A stretch of DNA of 64,000 bases from Ensifer adhaerens (lineage in GTDB: Bacteria; Pseudomonadota; Alphaproteobacteria; Rhizobiales; Rhizobiaceae): NCBI GenBank assembly GCA_900215285.1, contig OCMG01000002.1, positions 496,001 through 560,000 on the forward strand. The letters run 5' to 3'. A model generated the notes under the pieces. The model searched no databases and was not told where the DNA came from. It worked only from the letters and a program-made list of their open reading frames with translations. The translations under genes and the position numbers were made by a program. Positions 53,617 through 61,835 of the stretch are shown one piece after another (the first letter of the stretch is position 1; each line of letters starts with the position of its first letter).

Positions 53617-54495
53617 TTATCCTTTGACAGAGCCCGCCATCAGGCCGCGCACGAAATAGCGTCCGGCGACGATGTAGACGAAGAGAGTGGGAAGGGCGGC
53701 GATGATCGCGCCCGCGAAATGGACGTTATATTCCTTCACGCCCGTGGAGGACTGGACGAGATTGTTGAGCGCCGCCGTCATCGGCTGGCTGGTGCCGCCG
53801 AAGGAAACACCGAACAGGAAGTCGTTCCAGATATTGGTGAACTGCCAGATGACGGAGACGACAGTGATCGGCCCGGAAATCGGGAGCAGAATGCGCCAGA
53901 AGATGCGGAAGAACCCCGCGCCATCGATCTGCGCCGCCCGCACCAGTTCGGTCGGGAACGTGGCGTAGTAGTTGCGATAGTAGAGCGTCGTGAAGCCGAT
54001 GCCGTAGACGACATGGACAAGCACGAGGCCCGGCACAGTGCCGGCGAGCCCGAGCTTGCCGAGAACCATCGCCATGGGGATGAGCACGATCTGGAACGGG
54101 ATGAAGCAGGAAAACAGCATCAGTCCGAAGACGATCGTGTCAAAGCGGAAGCGCCACTTGGTCAGCACATAGCCGTTGAGCGCACCAATGACGGTCGAGA
54201 TCGCCACGGCCGGCACGACCATGAGGATCGAGTTGAGGAAGTAAGGCTCAAGACCCGTCGGCGAGACACCGATCTGGGCGGTGGACCAGGCGGATTTCCA
54301 GGCCTCCAGCGTCCAGGTCTGCGGCAGCGCCATCATGTTGCCGCCGGTGACTTCCGCGAGCGGCTTCAGCGAGTTCACCACCATGACGTAAAGCGGCAGC
54401 AGGTAGAACAACGCGAAAAGCAGAAGCAGGAGATAGATGAAGGTGCGGGTGATCCGGCCGGTATTGACGGCGGTATCCTGGCTGACGGCGGACAT
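53617..54495 (-). CDS. Carbohydrate ABC transporter permease (MalG type)
   Basis: CUT1 permease of 292 residues with six helices. The EAA loop is RAAQIDGAGFFRIFWRILLPISGP. It overlaps its partner permease gene by one base (54495). The pair resembles sugar/polyol importers such as the glucose- and trehalose-type systems, but the ligand is unknown. Confidence 0.93.
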   Translation of the reverse strand: MSAVSQDTAVNTGRITRTFIYLLLLLFALFYLLPLYVMVVNSLKPLAEVTGGNMMALPQTWTLEAWKSAWSTAQIGVSPTGLEPYFLNSILMVVPAVAISTVIGALNGYVLTKWRFRFDTIVFGLMLFSCFIPFQIVLIPMAMVLGKLGLAGTVPGLVLVHVVYGIGFTTLYYRNYYATFPTELVRAAQIDGAGFFRIFWRILLPISGPITVVSVIWQFTNIWNDFLFGVSFGGTSQPMTAALNNLVQSSTGVKEYNVHFAGAIIAALPTLFVYIVAGRYFVRGLMAGSVKG

Positions 54496-55388
54496 TATTG
54501 CTTCTCCTTCAGCTCGGCATAGAGATAGGGAACCATGATGGCGGCAATCGTCATCAGCATGATCACGGCGGACGCTGCCCCGATGCCCATCTGGTTGCGG
54601 GTGAATGTGTAGGAATACATGAAGGTCGCCGGCATTTCGGTCGCCCGCCCGGGACCGCCGCCCGTCAGGGCGATGACGAGGTCGTAGGACTTGATGGCGA
54701 GGTGGCTCAGAATGACGAAGGATGAGAGGAAGGCCGGGCGCAGCATGGGAATGACGATGCGGCGGTAAAGCTGGAAGCTCGATGCGCCGTCGATCTGCGC
54801 CGCCTTCAGGATCTCGTTGTCGATGCCGCGAAGACCCGCGAGGAACATGGCCATGACGAAGCCGCTGGTCTGCCAGACGGCGGCGATCACGATCGTGTAG
54901 ATCGCCATCTCGCTATCCTTGATCCAGGTGAAGGAAAAGCTCTCCCAGCCCCAGAGATGCATGACATGTTCGAGCCCTATGCCCGGATCGAGGAACCATT
55001 TCCACGCCGTGCCCGTCACGATGAAGGAGAGCGCCATCGGGTAGAGATAGATGGGGCGCAACACGCCCTCGCCGCGGATCTTCTGATCGAGGAAGATCGC
55101 GAGCATCAGGCCGAGCACGGTGCAGATGACGATGTAGAGGCTGGCGAAGATGCCGATATTGACGATGGCGATGTGCCAGTTTTCCAGCGCCCAGAGCTTG
55201 CGGTAATTCTCCCAGCCGACGAGCGTGTAGTTCGGCAGCATCTTGGAGCCGGTGAACGACAGGAAGACGGTGAAGATAATGAAGCCGTAGACGAAAAGCA
55301 GCGTCACGGCGAAGGACGGCGCCAGCACGATCTTGGGCAGCCAGTCCTGTATGCGCGTGCGAAGATCGGCCTCTGCTGAGCTGGCCAT
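54495..55388 (-). CDS. Carbohydrate ABC transporter permease (MalF type)
   Basis: CUT1 permease of 297 residues. An N-terminal cytosolic stretch leads into six helices, with an EAA loop at KAAQIDGASSFQLYRRIVIPMLRPA. It starts 109 bases after the binding-protein gene; that gap holds a strong hairpin. Confidence 0.93.
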   Translation of the reverse strand: MASSAEADLRTRIQDWLPKIVLAPSFAVTLLFVYGFIIFTVFLSFTGSKMLPNYTLVGWENYRKLWALENWHIAIVNIGIFASLYIVICTVLGLMLAIFLDQKIRGEGVLRPIYLYPMALSFIVTGTAWKWFLDPGIGLEHVMHLWGWESFSFTWIKDSEMAIYTIVIAAVWQTSGFVMAMFLAGLRGIDNEILKAAQIDGASSFQLYRRIVIPMLRPAFLSSFVILSHLAIKSYDLVIALTGGGPGRATEMPATFMYSYTFTRNQMGIGAASAVIMLMTIAAIMVPYLYAELKEKQ

Positions 55389-55458
55389 GTCGGGTCTCCC
55401 ATGGAATGTCGTTTTGCCGGCTGGAACCGGAATTCTCCGCGCGAAGCGGGCGGAGATG

Positions 55459-55481
55459 GAGGGCGGCGGAGCGCCGCCCTC
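55459..55481 (-). terminator. Strong hairpin between binding-protein and permease genes
   Basis: Perfect 10-bp arms GAGGGCGGCG (55459-55468) and CGCCGCCCTC (55472-55481) with a 3-base loop follow the binding-protein stop by 16 bases. Such stem-loops often protect the 3' end of binding-protein mRNA or partly terminate, so that the binding protein is made in excess of the permeases. Confidence 0.6.
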
Positions 55482-55497
55482 TTCTCACGTTACAGGC

Positions 55498-56751
55498 TTA
55501 CTTGGCCGCAGCAACCGCATCGGCCAGAGCCTTGGCAGCTTCGGCACCGGTCTTGAAGCCACCGTTGAATGCCTTGGTGACGACGTCATAGACCGCGTTC
55601 TTGACCGCAGCGGGCGCCGCATGGCCATGAGCCATGGAGCCTAGCAGCGTGCCGTTCTTGTTGGCTTCGGCCAGATCCTTGATGCCCTTCTTGCCGCAAT
55701 CGTCAAACGCCGTATCCGGAACATCGGTGCGGGCAGGAACCGAACCCTTGACCACGTTGAAGGCCGACTGGAATTTCGGGCTTTCGATGGAGGATGCCAT
55801 TTCCATCTGCGCCTTGATCTTGTCGTCGCCCTTCACGTTGAACATCGCGAACTGGTCGGAGTTGAAGGTGACGGCCCCTTGAGTGCCGGGGAAGCGGATG
55901 CAGACGAAATCCTTGTCCGGCTTCTGACCGGCTTTCAGGAACTCGCCCTTGGCCCAGTCGCCCATGATCTGCATGCCTGCCTTGCCGTTGATGACCATGG
56001 CAGAGGCGAGGTTCCAGTCGCGGCCGGAGAAGTTGTCGTCCACATAGGTGCGCAGCTTCATGAGGCGCGTGAAGGCATCCGCCATCTTGTCGCCGCCGAG
56101 CGTTGCCGGATCGAGATCGATAAAGGCCTTCTTGTAGAAATCCGTGCCTTCGGACAGCACGACGCCGTCGAAAATCGTGGCTTCCTGCCAGGGCTGGCCG
56201 CCATGCGCCAGCGGCGTGATGCCGTCAGCCTTCATCTTGTCGAGAACGGCAATCAGCTGATCCCAATTTTCCGGAGCCTTCATGCCGGTCTTGTCGAGAG
56301 CGGCCTTGCTGATCCAGATCCAGTTGGTCGAGTGCACATTGACCGGAGCGGCAATCCAGTGGCCGTCATACTTCGAGAACTTCTGCAGCGCGGCCGGAAT
56401 GACCTTGTCCCAGCCTTCCTTGGAGGCAACGCCGTCGAGATTGCCGAGTGCGCCCTGCTGGGCCCAGTCGAGAATGTCGAAGCCGAGCATCTGCACGGCG
56501 GTCGGCGGGTTGCCGGCCGTGACGCGGGCGCGCAGAGCGGTCATCGCCGCTTCGCCGCCGCCGCCGGCAACCGGCATGTCGACCCAGCCGATGCCCTTGG
56601 CCTTGAGGTCTTCCTTCAGAACGTTGAGCGCTGCGGCCTCGCCGCCGGACGTCCACCAGTGCAGGACTTCGACATCGGTTGCGTGGGAAAGCGTGGTGGT
56701 GGCTGCGAGCACGGCCGCGGTGGCCAGTGCCGTCTTGATGAAGCTACGCAT
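55498..56751 (-). CDS. Carbohydrate ABC transporter, solute-binding protein
   Basis: Periplasmic binding protein of 417 residues with a signal ending SHA-TD (about residue 24). [21 protein letters not shown] and [21 protein letters not shown] resemble the glucose/mannose-type SBP_bac_1 group. A perfect AAGGAGG lies five bases before the ATG, fitting high expression. It is the fifth gene of the island, 53 bases after the aldehyde dehydrogenase gene. Confidence 0.93.
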   Translation of the reverse strand: MRSFIKTALATAAVLAATTTLSHATDVEVLHWWTSGGEAAALNVLKEDLKAKGIGWVDMPVAGGGGEAAMTALRARVTAGNPPTAVQMLGFDILDWAQQGALGNLDGVASKEGWDKVIPAALQKFSKYDGHWIAAPVNVHSTNWIWISKAALDKTGMKAPENWDQLIAVLDKMKADGITPLAHGGQPWQEATIFDGVVLSEGTDFYKKAFIDLDPATLGGDKMADAFTRLMKLRTYVDDNFSGRDWNLASAMVINGKAGMQIMGDWAKGEFLKAGQKPDKDFVCIRFPGTQGAVTFNSDQFAMFNVKGDDKIKAQMEMASSIESPKFQSAFNVVKGSVPARTDVPDTAFDDCGKKGIKDLAEANKNGTLLGSMAHGHAAPAAVKNAVYDVVTKAFNGGFKTGAEAAKALADAVAAAK

Positions 56752-56804
56752 GTACTCCTCCTTATAGTGCGTTTGCGTGACTTTTTATGCGTCCTGAAAG
56801 CCTG

Positions 56805-58334
56805 TCAGCTCCTCACCCAGTTCGGCCGTGTCCGGCCGACCCGCATGACGACGGTTTTGACTTCCAGGAATTCGTCGAGGCCGTAGGGGCCGATTTCGCG
56901 GCCCTGGCCGCTTTGCTTGAACCCGCCGAAGGTGAGCTCGGGGAAGCCGTCCATCCAGGTATTGGTCCAGACGGTTCCAGCCTGCACGCGGCGGGAAAAT
57001 TCAAGGCAGGTGTGGACGTTCTCGCTCCAGACGCCGGCCGAGAGACCGTAAGAGGCGTCATTGACGAGGTCGATCGCCTCTTCGAGCGTACGGAAGGTCA
57101 GCACCGAGAGAACCGGACCGAAGACTTCCTCGCGGGCAATCGGCATGTCGGCCGTTACGCCGGTGACGACGGTCGGCTGGTAGAAGCGGCCGGGCAATTC
57201 GGCAATCGGCAGCGCCGTGCCGCCGAGCTCGACCTTAGCGCCAGCTGCGACGGCGGCGCGCACATAGCCGTCGATCTTCTCCTGATGGGCCGACGAGATG
57301 ATCGCGCCGACCTGCGTGTCGGGATTGAGCGGATCGCCGAAGGCGACCTTCTTCGACAGCGCCACGACGCGGGCAACGAAAGCTTCTGCAATGTCTTCAT
57401 GCACGATGATGCGGCTGCCGGAATTGCAGCATTCGCCGGCGTTGAAATAGACGCCGAAGGTGACGGCATCGGCGGCGGAGTCGAGGTCGGCATCCGGGAA
57501 AATCACCTGCGGGTTCTTGCCGCCCAGCTCCAGCGCCACCTTCTTCAGAGTGCCCGACGCTGCCGCCATGATCGCCTTGCCGACCGCCGTCGAGCCGGTG
57601 AAGGTCACCATGTCTACGTCTGCATGTTCAGACATGACCTGACCGACCGGCTGGCCGAAGCCGAGGACGATATTGACGACGCCGGCAGGCAGGCCCGCCT
57701 CTGTGAGGAGATCGGCCAGCATCACGGTCGTCGAGGGCGTCATTTCGGACGGCTTGACGACGCAGGTGCAGCCGGCGGCAAGCGCGAAGGGCAGCTTCTG
57801 GCTGAGAATCCAGAAGGGGAAGTTCCAGGGCGTAATGATCGAGACGACGCCGATCGGCTCCTTCAGCACGACGCCGAGCATCTGCTCACCCAGCGAATTG
57901 TGGCTGTCGCCATGAAGCGTCCGGGCAAGCGACGCGGCATAGCGCCAGAGATCGGCAGCGCCAGAGACTTCGCCGCGCGCCTGCGTGATCGGCTTGCCGC
58001 TTTCCAGCGTTTCGAGGATCGCCATGCGCTCGGCATTGGCCTCGATCAGATCGGCGACCTTGAGCAGCACGGTCGCCCGCTCCTTGCCGGAAACGCGGCT
58101 CCAGATGCCGGCATCGAAGGCCTTGCGCGCGGCGGCGATGGCGCGTTCCGCATCCTCGCGCCCGCCCTTGGCCGAGCGGCTGACGACAACGCCATGTGAG
58201 GGCGAGACGCGCTCGAACATCGCACCGTCCGCACTGTCACACGATTCGCCGTCGATGAAATGACGGCCCTCGAACGGGCTTGCAGGAAGCGCGATGCTGG
58301 CGGTGGTGATGATGGTCAGGTCATTCATGGTCAT
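56805..58334 (-). CDS. NAD(P)-dependent aldehyde dehydrogenase
   Basis: ALDH-superfamily enzyme of 509 residues, betaine-aldehyde-dehydrogenase-like. The general base is Glu269 (LELGGKNP) and the nucleophile Cys303 (GECCNSGSR), 34 residues apart as expected. The TPWNFPF cofactor segment is present. The start could be 58334 or the second ATG at 58328. It overlaps the hydratase gene by four bases. It probably oxidises an aldehyde formed by a GMC or SDR enzyme of the same island. Confidence 0.93.
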   Translation of the reverse strand: MTMNDLTIITTASIALPASPFEGRHFIDGESCDSADGAMFERVSPSHGVVVSRSAKGGREDAERAIAAARKAFDAGIWSRVSGKERATVLLKVADLIEANAERMAILETLESGKPITQARGEVSGAADLWRYAASLARTLHGDSHNSLGEQMLGVVLKEPIGVVSIITPWNFPFWILSQKLPFALAAGCTCVVKPSEMTPSTTVMLADLLTEAGLPAGVVNIVLGFGQPVGQVMSEHADVDMVTFTGSTAVGKAIMAAASGTLKKVALELGGKNPQVIFPDADLDSAADAVTFGVYFNAGECCNSGSRIIVHEDIAEAFVARVVALSKKVAFGDPLNPDTQVGAIISSAHQEKIDGYVRAAVAAGAKVELGGTALPIAELPGRFYQPTVVTGVTADMPIAREEVFGPVLSVLTFRTLEEAIDLVNDASYGLSAGVWSENVHTCLEFSRRVQAGTVWTNTWMDGFPELTFGGFKQSGQGREIGPYGLDEFLEVKTVVMRVGRTRPNWVRS

Positions 58335-59098
58335 TGTCCGGAAAATGTGGGTTTGCGCTTTTCCCTGAAGGCGGCAACGCCTTCATTGCGGTCGTCGCTG
58401 GCGGAAATGGCGGCGCTGCCCAGCGCCTCGATCATCGCGCCGGCGTCTTCGTCCTTCGCCGCATGGATCATCGATTTGGCGATCTCGACGGCGCGGGGCG
58501 ACAGCTCGGTGACACGCGCGGCCATCGCTTCGGCGAGCCCTCGCACATCCTCCCCCACCTCGGCCGCGAAACCGAATTGCAGCGCCCGCTCGGCGCTGAT
58601 ACGGCGGCCGAAGAGCGCCATTTCCTTCAGCACCGGCTCGGGCAGCAGCCGCGCGAGGCGCTGCGTGCCCGACCAGCCCGGCACGATACCGACGGCGGCC
58701 TCGGGCAGCGCAATCGTCGCGCGGGGCGTCATCACGCGGATGTCACAGGCGGCCGCCAGCTCCAGCCCGCCGCCGAAGGCGTGGCCGTTGAGAACCGCAA
58801 TCGTCGGCTTGGCAAGCCGCGCAAGCCGGTCGAAAATGCGGTGGCCGCCCCGCACCCAGTGGCGGGCGAATTCCGCCGGCGTCAGGTCGCCCCAGCCATT
58901 GATATCCGCGCCCGAGCAGAAGGCCTTCTCGCCCTCGGCAGTGACGAGAACGCAGGCGATCTGCGTGTCGCGCTCGATGACGTCCAGATGGGCGGCCAGC
59001 CGCGCCAGCATGTCGACCGTGAAAGCATTGAGCTTCGCCGGATTATCGAGCCGGATTTCCGCAATGCGGCCGCGAATGTCGAGATGAACGTCGCTCAT
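58331..59098 (-). CDS. Enoyl-CoA hydratase/isomerase family protein
   Basis: Crotonase-fold enzyme of 255 residues. Both catalytic glutamates of true hydratases are in place: Glu113 (GGLELAAACD) and Glu133 (LPEAAVGIVPG), 20 residues apart as in rat mitochondrial hydratase. The oxyanion segment is CSGADI. The ATG at 59098 overlaps the CoA-transferase stop (ATGA). A CoA-thioester step is therefore expected in this otherwise sugar-like pathway. Confidence 0.92.
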   Translation of the reverse strand: MSDVHLDIRGRIAEIRLDNPAKLNAFTVDMLARLAAHLDVIERDTQIACVLVTAEGEKAFCSGADINGWGDLTPAEFARHWVRGGHRIFDRLARLAKPTIAVLNGHAFGGGLELAAACDIRVMTPRATIALPEAAVGIVPGWSGTQRLARLLPEPVLKEMALFGRRISAERALQFGFAAEVGEDVRGLAEAMAARVTELSPRAVEIAKSMIHAAKDEDAGAMIEALGSAAISASDDRNEGVAAFREKRKPTFSGQ

Positions 59099-60666
59099 GG
59101 CGTCCACCCCATCGGCTGATCACCAAAGAGGCTCGCCGGCATGGTCGTGGCGTTTTCGGCGACTCGGACGCGGCCCTGCGATGCGCCGACGATATCGGCC
59201 TGCGGATCGATGCCCGGCATGATCTCGGTCGCGACCAGGCCGCCGTCGCCGAGGCGCATGACGCAGCGCTCGGTGATGTAGAGCACGTCCTGCCCCTGCG
59301 ACCGCGCGCGATTGCCGGAGAAGGTGACATGCTCGACCCGCTCGACCATCTTGGTGAACTTGCCGGGTTTGGCGACGCGGATGCCGCTGTCGCTCAATGC
59401 GATGTCCGCGCCGGCCTCGAACCAGCCGGAGAAGACGATCTTCTTCGCATGCGCCGTGATATCCACGAAGCCGCCGCAACCGGCCGTGAGATACGGCTTC
59501 TTGCCGAGCTTGGAGACGTTCACATTGCCCTCAACATCGACCTCGAGGAAGGAGAGGAAGGAGACGTCGAAGCCGGCACCCTGAAAATATATGAACTGCT
59601 GCGGCGAGGGCACATAGGCATCCGCATTGGAAGCGCAGCCGAAGGCGAAATCGGTGAGCGGCATGCCGCCGACCGCGCCCTGTTCGATGGCCCAGGTGAC
59701 GGCATCCGGATGGCCTTCTTCAAGCAGGATGCGCGGCACCTGCGCGCTGATGCCGAAGCCGAGATTGGCCGTCATGCCGCCCTTGAGTTCCATCGCCGCG
59801 CGGCGCGCAATGACCTTTTCGACGCCGTGCTCGGCGAGCTTAAAGCTCGACCACGGCCGCATGATCTGCCCGGAAATCGCCGGATCATAAGGCGTTTCGC
59901 AGGTCTGTTTCTGATGTGGATCGACAACGACGAGATCGACGAGATGGCCGGGCACGCGGACATCGTGTGGCCGCAGGCTCCCGGCCGCCGTGGTGCGGCT
60001 GACCTGCGCAATCACGAGGCCGCCATGGTTGCGAACCGTGATCGCCTGCTCCAGCCCGCCGAGATAGGCACCCTCGTGCTCATAGGTGAGATTGCCGCGC
60101 TCGTCCGCGGTGGTGGCGCGCAGGATGCAGACATTGGGCACGATATTCGGGAAATGCAGCCAGGTCTCGCCGCCGAACTCGACGCGCGACACGATCGGCT
60201 GAGCCGCGCCCTTTGCATTCATCGCACAGCCTTCGCGGACCGGATCAACGAAGGTTTCGAGACCGACGCGCGTCAGCACCCCGGGACGGCGCGCGGCGGC
60301 TTCGCGATGCATGTCGAACATCACGCCCGAGGGCACGTTGTAGGCGGCAACCCGATCCTCGACGATCATCTTCCAGATTTCCGGCATCGGCAGGTTCGAC
60401 GGCCCGGAGGGATAGGAGCCGGCGAGAACGCGCGTCAGCAGCCCATCCTTGGCAATGTGGTCCATGCCCTTGACGCCATACATGTCGCCGGCGGCAATGG
60501 GATGCAGCGTGGTGAGACCGCGCGGATGGCCTTGCGCCTCGAAGCGCTCGCCCAGCGCCTTCAGCACCAGATCGGGACAGCCGAGTGCGGAGGAGGAGGA
60601 GACGGTGACCACCGCGCCATCGGGAATGCGCGCAACGGCTTCTGCCGCGCTGACGACCTTGCTCAC
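59095..60666 (-). CDS. Acyl-CoA:acetate/3-ketoacid CoA-transferase (single-chain, class I)
   Basis: A 523-residue fusion of the alpha and beta CoA-transferase domains, YdiF/propionate-CoA-transferase-like. The catalytic glutamate is Glu328 in TWAIEQGAVGG. The N-terminal GAVVTVSSSSALGCPDLVLKAL is the CoA-binding glycine region. It would activate a carboxylic acid using acetyl- or acyl-CoA. It is translationally coupled (ATGA overlaps) to the Gfo/Idh gene before it and the hydratase gene after it. Confidence 0.92.
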   Translation of the reverse strand: MSKVVSAAEAVARIPDGAVVTVSSSSALGCPDLVLKALGERFEAQGHPRGLTTLHPIAAGDMYGVKGMDHIAKDGLLTRVLAGSYPSGPSNLPMPEIWKMIVEDRVAAYNVPSGVMFDMHREAAARRPGVLTRVGLETFVDPVREGCAMNAKGAAQPIVSRVEFGGETWLHFPNIVPNVCILRATTADERGNLTYEHEGAYLGGLEQAITVRNHGGLVIAQVSRTTAAGSLRPHDVRVPGHLVDLVVVDPHQKQTCETPYDPAISGQIMRPWSSFKLAEHGVEKVIARRAAMELKGGMTANLGFGISAQVPRILLEEGHPDAVTWAIEQGAVGGMPLTDFAFGCASNADAYVPSPQQFIYFQGAGFDVSFLSFLEVDVEGNVNVSKLGKKPYLTAGCGGFVDITAHAKKIVFSGWFEAGADIALSDSGIRVAKPGKFTKMVERVEHVTFSGNRARSQGQDVLYITERCVMRLGDGGLVATEIMPGIDPQADIVGASQGRVRVAENATTMPASLFGDQPMGWTP

Positions 60667-61667
60667 TTCATGCCTCCATAATTGATTGTCACGCGGGCGC
60701 CGGTCTCGGCGGCCTCGCGCACCGCAACCGCCACGGCGAGCGACTTGACGCCATCGATGCCGGTTGCGGCAGGCTGGCCCTCGCCCCGCACAGCGGCCTC
60801 GAATTCGGCGACGCCGGTGATGTAGAGATCGTGCCCATCGAAGGGGATCGCGTGGCGGCCCGCCGCATCGACCAGTTCGATCTCGCCGACCGGCTTCTGG
60901 GTCATCACGCCACGCGCGAAGATGGAGCCCTGCGTGCCGTGAACCTCAAGCCCGCTGCCGGCGAAAGGATGGGTGAAGCTTTCGTGGCTCATGACCATCG
61001 CGCCGGAGGGCATGGCCCAGACCGACATGGCGGAATCCTCGACCCCCTGCCCCATGCCGGAACTCGTTGCCTGCGCGACGACCGAGACCGGGTCTTCGTC
61101 CAGCAGGAAACGGACAACATCGGCGTCGTGGACGGTGATATCCGGAATAACGCCCCCACCTTCCGCCGCCGAATTGATGCGCCACCCTTGCAGGTTCTCC
61201 GGCAGATGCACGGCATGGAAGACCCGCACCGACAGGACCTTGCCGACGCGGCCCTCGCGGATCAGCGCGCGGACCGCGCGATGGCTGCGGGAGCAGCGCA
61301 GGTGATGGTTCGTCGCAAAGGTGACGCCCGCCTCCTCGGCGGCGCGCACCATGGCGGCGGCATCGGGAACCGTCATCGCCAGCGGCTTTTCGCAAAGCAC
61401 ATGCTTGCCGGCTGCAATGGCGGCCAGCGCCTGCAGGAGATGCTTTTCATTCGTCGTGGAAATATAGACGGCATCGATAGCCGGATCGGCCAATGCCTCG
61501 TTCAGGTCGGTGCCGCAGGCGGGAATGTCGTGCTCGCGGGCGTAAGCGTCCGCACGGTCGCGGGAGCCGCTGACGACACGTGCAACCTCACCGCCCGCTT
61601 GAGCGCGGATCGCCCGGATCATGTGCTGCGACGCGATCGTACTCGCGCCCACCAGGGCCCATCGCAT
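60663..61667 (-). CDS. Gfo/Idh/MocA-family NAD(P)-dependent oxidoreductase
   Basis: A 334-residue sugar/polyol dehydrogenase. It has a Rossmann start RWALVGASTIASQHMIRAIRA and the VLCEKPLAMT motif with the catalytic lysine. The C-terminal domain contains GGGVIPDITVHDADVVRFLL. GGGAGGAAAGC precedes the ATG. It is the first gene of the 15-gene island, directly behind the double LacI operator. It is not closely similar to the Gfo/Idh protein at 35540-36595. Confidence 0.92.
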   Translation of the reverse strand: MRWALVGASTIASQHMIRAIRAQAGGEVARVVSGSRDRADAYAREHDIPACGTDLNEALADPAIDAVYISTTNEKHLLQALAAIAAGKHVLCEKPLAMTVPDAAAMVRAAEEAGVTFATNHHLRCSRSHRAVRALIREGRVGKVLSVRVFHAVHLPENLQGWRINSAAEGGGVIPDITVHDADVVRFLLDEDPVSVVAQATSSGMGQGVEDSAMSVWAMPSGAMVMSHESFTHPFAGSGLEVHGTQGSIFARGVMTQKPVGEIELVDAAGRHAIPFDGHDLYITGVAEFEAAVRGEGQPAATGIDGVKSLAVAVAVREAAETGARVTINYGGMK

Positions 61668-61690
61668 GCTTTCCTCCCGAAATGCTTCTT

Positions 61691-61729
61691 ATTTGGATCG
61701 TTCCAATATCGATATGGAACGATCCAAAT
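61691..61729 (-). promoter_or_regulatory. Double LacI-type operator
   Basis: ATTTGGATCGTTCCA (61691-61705) and its exact complement TGGAACGATCCAAAT (61715-61729) form 15-bp inverted arms around ATATCGATA. Each arm is itself a LacI-style site, TTGGA-wCGw-TCCAA (61693-61706, and 61714-61727 with one mismatch). The two centres are 21 bp apart, about two helical turns. Confidence 0.8.
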
Positions 61730-61737
61730 TTTGTCAA
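61709..61737 (-). promoter_or_regulatory. Sigma-70-type promoter of the catabolic island
   Basis: Read on the minus strand, a perfect TTGACA -35 (61737-61732) is followed by a 17-base spacer and TATCGA as the -10 (61714-61709). One operator fills the spacer and the other covers the start region, the classical arrangement for repression. The ATG is at 61667. Confidence 0.65.
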
Positions 61738-61835
61738 GAGTGAATTTTCGAAAGGTCCTTCCATCTGGCATCTGGCTCAATACCGACAAGAATCATCTCG
61801 CGCGACGAAAGCCTTAGAAGCCTGAAGCCTTTCCT

